Shown here piece after piece: positions 58,936 through 64,000 of a stretch of 64,000 nucleotides of DNA; positions within the stretch are counted from its first letter, which is position 1, and every line of letters starts with the position of its first letter. The DNA comes from Winslowiella toletana (GTDB lineage Bacteria; Pseudomonadota; Gammaproteobacteria; Enterobacterales; Enterobacteriaceae), in the NCBI RefSeq assembly GCF_017875465.1, contig NZ_JAGGMQ010000001.1:2976001-3040000 (forward strand), in the 5' to 3' direction. The position numbers and the translations under genes are program-made. Under the pieces are notes generated by a model. It saw only the letters and a program-made list of their open reading frames with translations, searched no databases and was not told the origin of the DNA.

Positions 58936-59747
58936 TGCTGCTCGGCGCACCGCTTACCGATACCTTCCACTTTATTCTGGCGCTGGCGCTGGCTATGGCG
59001 CGTATCTTCCCCTGTATGCTGCTGACGCCGATCTTCTCGTTTAGCGTGGTAAAAGGCGTGACGCGTACCGCAATTGTGGTGGCGCTGTCACTGTTTATGG
59101 CGCCGGTGATCAAGCCGCAAATCGATCTGTTGCAGCCCGATATGCTGACGCTGACTGGTTTAATTCTGAAAGAGCTGATTATCGGCGTGCTGATTGGCGT
59201 GCTGATGGCGATGCCATTCTGGATGTATGAATCCATCGGCGGTCTGTTTGATAACCAGCGCGGCGCGCTGATGGGCGGGCAGATTAACCCGCAGCTCGGG
59301 CCGGACGTCACGCCGCTGGGCAAACTGATGCAGCAGTCGATTATCCTGTTGCTGATTGTCGGTCTTGGCCTCTCCACCATCACCCAGATTATCTGGGACA
59401 GCTATCATCTCTGGTCGGCGACCGCCTGGATGCCATTCCCCAGCGAGGCCGGTTTCCAGGTTTATCTGAAGATCCTCGGCGACACCTTTACCGATATGGT
59501 GCTGTACGCCGGTCCGCTGGTGGCGCTGATGCTGCTGATGGATTTCGCCATCGGCATTATGAGCATCTACAGTCCGCAATTGCAGGCGACTGCGCTGGCG
59601 GTGCCGGTTAAGTGCCTGCTCGGCATGCTGTTCTTTGTGCTCTATCTGCCGCTGCTTAATCACCTGGCCGATCAGCGACTCTACGATCTGCGCGATCTGA
59701 TCCATATTCTGCCGACCCTGCTGGACAGCAAAGGGAGCCCGCCATGA
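58935..59747 (+). CDS. hrcT: HrcT, T3SS export apparatus membrane protein (SctT/FliR)
   Basis: A 270-residue polytopic membrane protein with six or more hydrophobic segments and SctT-family stretches (LKELIIGVLIGVLMAMPFWMYESIGGLFDNQRGALMGGQINPQLGPDVTPLGKLMQQ). It forms the tip of the export pore with HrcR and HrcS. Its stop overlaps the hrcU ATG by 4 nt. It is intact. Confidence 0.94.
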   Translation: MLLGAPLTDTFHFILALALAMARIFPCMLLTPIFSFSVVKGVTRTAIVVALSLFMAPVIKPQIDLLQPDMLTLTGLILKELIIGVLIGVLMAMPFWMYESIGGLFDNQRGALMGGQINPQLGPDVTPLGKLMQQSIILLLIVGLGLSTITQIIWDSYHLWSATAWMPFPSEAGFQVYLKILGDTFTDMVLYAGPLVALMLLMDFAIGIMSIYSPQLQATALAVPVKCLLGMLFFVLYLPLLNHLADQRLYDLRDLIHILPTLLDSKGSPP

Positions 59748-60829
59748 GTGAAAAAACCGAAGACGCAACCCCGCAAAAACTGCAGGAGTCGCGGAAAAAG
59801 GGGCAGGTCAGCCAGAGCCAGGATATCCCGAAACTGATGATCTGCATTGGTGTGCTGGAGGCAATTTTTGCGCTGGTGGATACCGGTATGCAGCGCATGG
59901 AAGCGATGATGCTGTTGCCGCTGGCGCGCCTGCGCGATCCGTTTGACCATGCGATGGAGGAGGTGCTGACCGATTCGCTGACCGTACTGCTGGGTTTTGT
60001 CGGCGCGGTGTGCGGTATTGCGGTGCTGCTGCGTGTTCTTGGCGGCTGGGTGCAGTTTGGCCCGCTGTTTTCGGTGGAAGCGCTGGCGCCAAAATTTGAG
60101 TCGCTGAATCCGGTAAACCATTTTAAGAATATGTTTTCCGCGCGCCAGTTTACCCAGTTACTGACCAGCATTGTGAAGGCGGTGATTATCGGCCTGATTG
60201 TCTGGCAGGCGATTGAGCCGGAGCTGGGCGGCCTGTCGCAGCTGGCGCTGGGTAATCTCGACGGCTTCTGGCAGGGGGTGATGGCGCTGTTTGTTAAAGT
60301 GGCGCGCCGGGTGCTGCTGGTGATGCTGGCATTAAGCGTGCTCGACTTTGGTATCCAGAAATACTTCTTCCTTAAGCAGCAGCGGATGAGCCACGACGAT
60401 ATTAAAAACGAGTACAAGCAGAGCGAAGGCGATCCGCATATGAAAGGCCACCGCCGTCAGGTGGCTAATGAAATGATGAATGAGGAGCCGAAAGCGCCGC
60501 GTCAGGTGGCGGTGGAAGAGGCGGATATGCTGCTGGTAAATCCGACCCACTTTGCTGTCGGCCTCTATTATCGTCCGGGTGAGACACCGTTGCCGCGGCT
60601 GCTGTTTAAAGCCAGCGACGAAGAAGCGCATGCGCTTATCGACCAGGCGCAGCGCAATAAAATACCGGTGATTCGCTTTATCTGGCTGACGCGCACCCTG
60701 TACCGTACCACCCGCGAGGGCGACTATATTCCGCGCGAAACCTTAACTGCGGTGGCGCAGGTCTATCGTCTGCTGCGTGAGCTGGAGGATCAGTATCTGG
60801 ATGAGGTGATTGAAATTCGGGATGAGTAG
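59744..60829 (+). CDS. hrcU: HrcU, T3SS export switch protein (SctU/FlhB)
   Basis: A 361-residue substrate-specificity switch. The N-terminal segment SEKTEDATPQKLQESRKKGQVSQSQDIP is characteristic, four membrane segments span about 30-210, and the cytosolic autocleavage domain holds NPTH (Asn266-His269) in DMLLVNPTHFAVGLYY. Cleavage between Asn and Pro is required for switching. It is the last gene of the operon. In known clusters other effector or accessory genes flank hrcU; here a putative toxin-antitoxin locus follows. Confidence 0.95.
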   Translation: MSEKTEDATPQKLQESRKKGQVSQSQDIPKLMICIGVLEAIFALVDTGMQRMEAMMLLPLARLRDPFDHAMEEVLTDSLTVLLGFVGAVCGIAVLLRVLGGWVQFGPLFSVEALAPKFESLNPVNHFKNMFSARQFTQLLTSIVKAVIIGLIVWQAIEPELGGLSQLALGNLDGFWQGVMALFVKVARRVLLVMLALSVLDFGIQKYFFLKQQRMSHDDIKNEYKQSEGDPHMKGHRRQVANEMMNEEPKAPRQVAVEEADMLLVNPTHFAVGLYYRPGETPLPRLLFKASDEEAHALIDQAQRNKIPVIRFIWLTRTLYRTTREGDYIPRETLTAVAQVYRLLRELEDQYLDEVIEIRDE

Positions 60830-60863
60830 GTGATTTGGGGGGCTGTCCAGAGCCGACCAGAAA

Positions 60864-60897
60864 CGAAAAAAGGCAGGGGTGGTGAACTCCCTGCCTT
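60864..60897 (-). terminator. Terminator of the putative toxin mRNA
   Basis: On the minus strand AAGGCAGGG (60889-60897) and CCCTGCCTT (60870-60878) form a 9-bp stem followed by TTTTT. It lies about 20 nt after the toxin stop codon. The plus-strand side is only TTATT, so it is a weaker terminator for hrcU. Confidence 0.8.
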
Positions 60898-60916
60898 ATT
60901 CAAGTTCCATCTTCCC

Positions 60917-61012
60917 TTATGGGCGTCTGGTCAGTTGCTTGATGACAACGATAATCTGCAACGTAACGTGGATTATCTCCAGCGCCACAAGGATAATTGT
61001 CAGATTTATCAC
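60917..61012 (-). CDS. Putative type I toxin, 31-residue hydrophobic peptide
   Basis: A GTG at 61012 opens a 31-codon frame: a hydrophobic helix with only a few polar residues (VINLTIILVALEIIHVTLQ, then IIVVIKQ) and the basic end LTRRP. The size and pattern match membrane-acting type I toxins such as DinQ, TisB and ZorO. AGGAGA, eight nt before the start, is paired in the hairpin TCTCCT-TATTC-AGGAGA (61020-61036, read on plus), a typical way to keep the full-length mRNA silent. A promoter lies at 61232-61260, a terminator at 60864, and a complementary small RNA at 61319-61412. The toxic function is inferred. Confidence 0.6.
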   Translation of the reverse strand: MINLTIILVALEIIHVTLQIIVVIKQLTRRP

Positions 61013-61019
61013 TCGGCTG

Positions 61020-61036
61020 TCTCCTTATTCAGGAGA
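61020..61036 (-). promoter_or_regulatory. Hairpin sequestering the toxin ribosome binding site
   Basis: TCTCCT (61020-61025) and AGGAGA (61031-61036) pair perfectly across a five-base loop. On the minus-strand transcript the downstream arm AGGAGA is the Shine-Dalgarno sequence of the 31-codon toxin frame, so it is hidden in the folded mRNA. Confidence 0.65.
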
Positions 61037-61087
61037 GCGCCACACGCCACAAGTGCTTTTGGGTTACCCCTTATCGCGTGTACCAGT

Positions 61088-61107
61088 AGTTAGCAGGTAC
61101 AAGCAGC
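61088..61107 (-). promoter_or_regulatory. 20-nt small-RNA target site in the toxin mRNA leader
   Basis: AGTTAGCAGGTACAAGCAGC occurs here on the plus strand and again at 61319-61338, the predicted 5' end of the small RNA. The toxin mRNA (minus strand) therefore carries the exact complement in its leader, about 75 nt upstream of the start codon. In the ohsC/shoB and orz/zor systems the antitoxin RNA likewise pairs over about 18-20 nt with the toxin leader. Confidence 0.65.
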
Positions 61108-61231
61108 ACTCTTTTAGGTGGAAGCAAACCGGACAGCACCACCTGTATCTGGTCGGGATTTGAAACTTGCGCGCCAGCGCTATAATCCACTGCTCAGAGG
61201 CTGCAACTGCGTATGGTTGCCAACTGCGCAG

Positions 61232-61260
61232 AGTATAAAACCGCGCCACACCCGCTGCAA
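61232..61260 (-). promoter_or_regulatory. Promoter of the putative toxin mRNA
   Basis: On the minus strand TTGCAG (61260-61255) and TATACT (61237-61232) are 17 bp apart. Transcription would start near 61225 and give an mRNA of about 360 nt with a leader of about 210 nt, ending at the terminator at 60864. The -35 box is only a partial match. Confidence 0.55.
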
Positions 61261-61282
61261 TCCCGCTGCAATGGATGCAATG

Positions 61283-61311
61283 TTGACTGGCTCGCAAATC
61301 AGCGTTAAAGT
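61283..61311 (+). promoter_or_regulatory. Sigma-70 promoter of the putative antitoxin small RNA
   Basis: TTGACT (61283-61288), 17 bp, TAAAGT (61306-61311): a good sigma-70 promoter. The first base seven or eight positions downstream is 61318-61319, exactly where the 20-nt complementary segment begins. It points away from the toxin promoter, giving a divergent pair. Confidence 0.65.
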
Positions 61312-61318
61312 TATTCAC

Positions 61319-61412
61319 AGTTAGCAGGTACAAGCAGCGCCGTTCCCTGCAGCGGTCACCAACCGCCACCGGAACAGAAAAATAACTCAGCTCACCAGGC
61401 TGGGTTTTTTTT
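61319..61412 (+). ncRNA. Putative antitoxin small RNA, about 94 nt
   Basis: It runs from the promoter at 61283-61311 to the intrinsic terminator ACTCAGC-TCACCAG-GCTGGGT (61385-61405) followed by a run of eight T (61405-61412). Its first 20 nt are perfectly complementary to the toxin mRNA leader (61088-61107 on the other strand). No open frame with a ribosome binding site lies within it. It is not antisense in cis to the toxin frame; pairing would be in trans, as for OrzO/OrzP, OhsC and AgrA/AgrB of E. coli. Confidence 0.6.
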
Positions 61413-61485
61413 CGCCTTCATTTCCCCCCTTTCTGGTTGAGTCGCAATAACGCAGATAAGGGGTTGGATTTAGAGGGGGGCGCAG

Positions 61486-61505
61486 AGGCGGCGTTCTCGC
61501 CGCCC
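61486..61505 (+). repeat. REP-like palindromic repeat
   Basis: AGGCGGCGTTCTCGCCGCCC lies 24 nt beyond the stop of the ABC ATPase gene on the convergent side. It is a slightly shortened member of the family. Confidence 0.65.
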
Positions 61506-61528
61506 GCAATCAAAACGCCATAAGGCTG

Positions 61529-62257
61529 TCAGTGATGGATAATCTGCTGTAAAAAATCTTTCGCGCGCTGCGAACCAGGGGCGGTAAAGAAGCGCCCGGC
61601 CGGCGCATCTTCGATAATTTCGCCGCTATCCATAAACACGATGCGATCGGCAATTTTGCGCGCGAACCCCAGCTCATGGGTCACGCAGCACATGGTCATG
61701 CCCTCTGCCGCTAACTCAGCCATTACCGCCAGCACTTCAGCCACCATCTCCGGATCGAGGGCCGAGGTTGGTTCGTCAAATAACATCACTTTGGGATTCA
61801 TCGCCAGCGCGCGGGCAATCGCCACCCGTTGTTGCTGACCGCCCGATAACTGCGCCGGATACTTTTCACCATGCAGCGCCAGACCGACGCGCTGCAGTAA
61901 TTCTCCGGCTTTGGCCTGCGCCGCAGCGCGATTGCGCTTCAGGATACGCATCTGCGGAACCATCAGATTATCCAGCACCGTCAGATGTGGGAACAGTTCA
62001 AACGACTGAAACACCATCCCCACCTGCTGGCGCAACGCGGGCAGATCGGTGTTTTTATCACTCAGCAACACACCATCGACATCAATTTCGCCGCCCTGAA
62101 AAGGCTCCAGCGCATTAATACATTTAATCAGCGTCGATTTGCCGGAACCTGACGGGCCACAGATCACCACCACTTCACCTTTGTTGATGGTTAATGAGCA
62201 GCTTTTCAGTACCGCATGCTGGCCATAATATTTCGATAAATGGGTTACGGTAATCAT
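61529..62257 (-). CDS. Polar amino-acid-type ABC transporter ATP-binding protein (GlnQ/HisP family)
   Basis: ATP-binding subunit of 242 residues. Walker A is VVICGPSGSGKSTLIKCINAL (about 30-50), the Q-loop VGMVFQSFELFPHLTVLDN, the signature LSGGQQQRVAIARALAMNPKVMLFDEPTSALDPEMV with Walker B, and the H-loop CVTHELGFARKIADRIVFM. All motifs are intact. It would energise uptake of an amino acid or similar polar solute. Permease and binding-protein genes are not within the window and may lie beyond its right end. The ATG overlaps the stop of the M20 peptidase gene (ATGA). Confidence 0.9.
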   Translation of the reverse strand: MITVTHLSKYYGQHAVLKSCSLTINKGEVVVICGPSGSGKSTLIKCINALEPFQGGEIDVDGVLLSDKNTDLPALRQQVGMVFQSFELFPHLTVLDNLMVPQMRILKRNRAAAQAKAGELLQRVGLALHGEKYPAQLSGGQQQRVAIARALAMNPKVMLFDEPTSALDPEMVAEVLAVMAELAAEGMTMCCVTHELGFARKIADRIVFMDSGEIIEDAPAGRFFTAPGSQRAKDFLQQIIHH

Positions 62258-63492
62258 GCGCTTTTCTCCTGTAACAGGGTGAGCAGACTGTTGGCGACAA
62301 TCTGTGTCGCGTGGCGCAGATCGTCAAGATGCACCCGTTCATCCGCGCGGTGGCCATTGGCCTCAAGAAAACTGCGCGGCCCCGCGCCATACATAATGGT
62401 CGGAATACCGGCAGCGCTGTACAGTCGCGCATCGGTATACAGCGGCAGTCCCACCAGCGGAATCGGCTGTTGCAGCACCTGCTCCGCTTCATCGCTAAAG
62501 ATTTTCGCCAGCGCCAGACTTTGTGCGGAAGGGGTAAAGGGACGGGCCAGCAGAATCTGGCGCAGATTAAAGCTGATACCGGTCAGTTGCTGTTGCACGC
62601 CAGCAATAATCGCCATTAATTCCCGCTCCACCGCTTCCGGGTTCTCTTCCGGGATAATACGGCGGTCGAGGCGGATCACCATATTATCGGAGACCACATT
62701 GGTATTAATGCCGCCCTGCACCAGGCCAATCACCAGCGTCGGTGAATCAATGCCGTCGACGGCGGAGTGCTGCGCCGCCAGAGAGTCGCGATACTGATAC
62801 AGCGCGGTCATTAAACGGTTGCCCGCCTCAATCGCATCACAGCCGCTGCCGGGAAACGCGGCGTGCGCCGATTTGCCCTCAATGGCAATTTCCAGATGCA
62901 GGCAACCGTTATGCGCGGTGACGACGAAATAGCTTAATGCGGCGCAAACCACATAATCCGGTTTGGTTATGCCGTTATCCAGCAGCCAGCCAGGCCCGGT
63001 ATGACCGCCGGTCTCCTCGTCATAAGTAATATGCAGCTCAATCGTGCCGTTTAACGTCGCACCGCTGTGTTTTAAAGCCAGTAATGCCGACGTGTAAGTG
63101 GTGATATCTGATTTCGACACCGCCGCCCCTCGGCCATACAACCAGCCATCCTCAATCTCTGCGCCATAGGGATCTTTACTCCAGCCGCCACCGGGCGGCA
63201 CCACGTCGCCGTGGGCATTCAGCGCTACTACCGGGCCGGGACCAAAGCAGTGGCGCACGATTAAGTTGGTCGCGCTACGCATACCGGCCGCCTGCACGAT
63301 TTCATCCGGCACCGGCAAAATTTCTACCTGCAGATCAAGATCCTGCAACAGCTGCGCGGTCATCAGCGCATGGGGAGTGCAGTCGCCGGGCGGGTTATCC
63401 GAGGGCATCTGCACCAGTTTTTTCAGCATTCCGACCTGGGCGGGAAAATGGCTGTCAATCCAGCGGGCAATATTTTGCTTCGCATTGCTCAT
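62254..63492 (-). CDS. M20-family peptidase/deacylase (ArgE/DapE-like)
   Basis: Zinc-dependent amidohydrolase of 412 residues. First metal site: VALNAHGDVVPPGGGWSKDPY (His, Asp). Second: HITYDEETGGHTGPGWLLD (Glu-Glu). The dimerisation domain is in the middle, and the C-terminal histidine is in GAGPRSFLEANGHRADERVHLDDL. I start at 63492, with AAGGA nine bases upstream; an ATG three codons earlier sits on that ribosome binding site. The exact substrate is not recognisable; acylated amino acids or dipeptides fit the operon with an amino-acid-type transporter and a FAD amine oxidoreductase. Confidence 0.88.
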   Translation of the reverse strand: MSNAKQNIARWIDSHFPAQVGMLKKLVQMPSDNPPGDCTPHALMTAQLLQDLDLQVEILPVPDEIVQAAGMRSATNLIVRHCFGPGPVVALNAHGDVVPPGGGWSKDPYGAEIEDGWLYGRGAAVSKSDITTYTSALLALKHSGATLNGTIELHITYDEETGGHTGPGWLLDNGITKPDYVVCAALSYFVVTAHNGCLHLEIAIEGKSAHAAFPGSGCDAIEAGNRLMTALYQYRDSLAAQHSAVDGIDSPTLVIGLVQGGINTNVVSDNMVIRLDRRIIPEENPEAVERELMAIIAGVQQQLTGISFNLRQILLARPFTPSAQSLALAKIFSDEAEQVLQQPIPLVGLPLYTDARLYSAAGIPTIMYGAGPRSFLEANGHRADERVHLDDLRHATQIVANSLLTLLQEKSA

Positions 63493-63509
63493 GGCGGGCA
63501 TTCCTTGTA

Positions 63510-64000
63510 TTAGTTAAAGCGTGAAATATGGTAGGGCGCAAGATTGATATCGCTGCTGCCGCTAAGAATAAGTTGAGTGAGACTGTGCGCCACGACGGGC
63601 GCAAGGGTGTAACCGTTGGAGGTCACCGCATTGTAAAAACCGCGCTGAGTTGGCAGTTCACCAATAATCGGCGCACCATCGATATTGATATTCATACCTG
63701 CCCAGCTGCGTACCATGTGCAGGCGTTCCAGTGCCGGCAGCACCCTGGTCGCTACCCATAAATTGCCTTCGATACTTTCGCGCTGTGACTGATTCATGCG
63801 CATCGCCGGATTAAAGCCCGCACTCCAGCCGCCGCCGATTAACAGGCTGCCGTGGGCGGTTTGCTTCAGACTCAAATGACGCCCGGCGTGCGCGATCAGA
63901 TGATCGATCAGGGGTTCGGCGCGTTCTGTTACCACCATTTGCAGCGGTGCGCCTTTGACCGGAATGGCAGCGCCGACCATTTCGCCGATCCTGGCCGCCC
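63510..64000 (-). CDS. FAD-dependent amino-acid oxidoreductase (DAO family), partial, C-terminal part
   Basis: The reading frame is open to the window edge, so the N-terminus with the FAD-binding GxGxxG lies beyond 64000. The visible C-terminal part of about 160 residues is typical of DAO/glycine-oxidase-like enzymes: ARIGEMVGAAIPVKGAPLQMVVTE, GSLLIGGGWSAGF, and the FAD-binding end NIDGAPIIGELPTQRGFYNAVTSNGYTLAPVVAHSLTQLI. It lies 17 nt upstream of the M20 peptidase, suggesting a catabolic operon for an amino acid or derivative. Confidence 0.85.
   Translation of the reverse strand, partial: AARIGEMVGAAIPVKGAPLQMVVTERAEPLIDHLIAHAGRHLSLKQTAHGSLLIGGGWSAGFNPAMRMNQSQRESIEGNLWVATRVLPALERLHMVRSWAGMNINIDGAPIIGELPTQRGFYNAVTSNGYTLAPVVAHSLTQLILSGSSDINLAPYHISRFN

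Noticed and set aside
61160..61186. Plus-strand TTGAAA...TATAAT as a second small-RNA promoter
   Set aside because: The spacer is only 15 bp and the transcript would lack a terminator until 61412; the 61283-61311 promoter is better.
60830..61369. Longer open frames on both strands after hrcU (80-100 codons)
   Set aside because: They cross the toxin hairpins, promoters and small-RNA gene; none has a ribosome binding site or recognisable domain.

Overview
The window is chromosomal DNA of an enterobacterium, most likely from the Erwiniaceae (Pantoea/Erwinia group). Most housekeeping proteins align by eye almost end to end with Escherichia coli proteins (rpsF-priB-rpsR-rplI, cpdB, cysQ, tamAB, ppa, fbp, mpl, valS-holC-pepA, lptFG). 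They sit in E. coli-like order but lack several E. coli loci. In addition there is a plant-pathogen-type Hrp1 type III secretion (T3SS) cluster with the HrpL/HrpX/HrpY regulators typical of Erwinia and Pantoea. No tRNA, rRNA, CRISPR array, transposase or phage gene was seen.

Layout. 1-16.5 kb is a conserved core: yjfP, the S6/PriB/S18/L9 operon, oapA, fklB, cpdB, cysQ, ytfJ, ytfK, ytfL(paeA), tamA-tamB and ytfP. 16.5-26 kb is accessory. It holds an orphan AT-rich gene with a T3SS-export-like N-terminus, ppa, and an amide/nitrile operon (NCS1 permease, double nitrilase, AmiC-like sensor, AmiR-like ANTAR antiterminator) behind a leader with an intrinsic terminator and ANTAR-type hexaloop hairpins. 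yeaL, a DUF1311 protein and a chemoreceptor with a flagellar sigma-28 promoter follow. 26-39.5 kb returns to core (fbp, mpl, yjgM, yjgN, an M48 protease, valS, holC, pepA, lptF, lptG), broken by a 626-bp non-coding island after mpl with two inverted copies of a structured repeat of about 100 bp. 39.6-44 kb is a 1450-residue inverse autotransporter with near-identical 504-bp internal repeats. yjiN and yjgR follow.

47.2-60.8 kb is half of a Hrp T3SS: hrpY-hrpX-hrpL on one strand and hrpJ-hrcV-hrpQ-hrcN-hrpO-hrpP-hrcQ-hrcR-hrcS-hrcT-hrcU on the other. All reading frames are intact. A near-consensus sigma-54 promoter precedes hrpL and a good hrp box precedes hrpJ. However hrpS, the hrpA pilin/hrcJ block and the hrcC secretin block, which adjoin hrpY in known Erwinia clusters, are absent. 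hrpY abuts the core gene yjgR instead.

Just beyond hrcU (60.9-61.4 kb) is what looks like an unannotated type I toxin-antitoxin locus. It consists of a 31-residue hydrophobic peptide with a sequestered ribosome binding site and a divergent small RNA whose first 20 nt are perfectly complementary to the toxin mRNA leader. The window ends in an amino-acid uptake/processing operon (ABC ATPase, M20 peptidase, partial FAD oxidoreductase). Palindromic REP-like repeats (GTAGGGGCGGCGTTCTCGCC type) recur between genes throughout.
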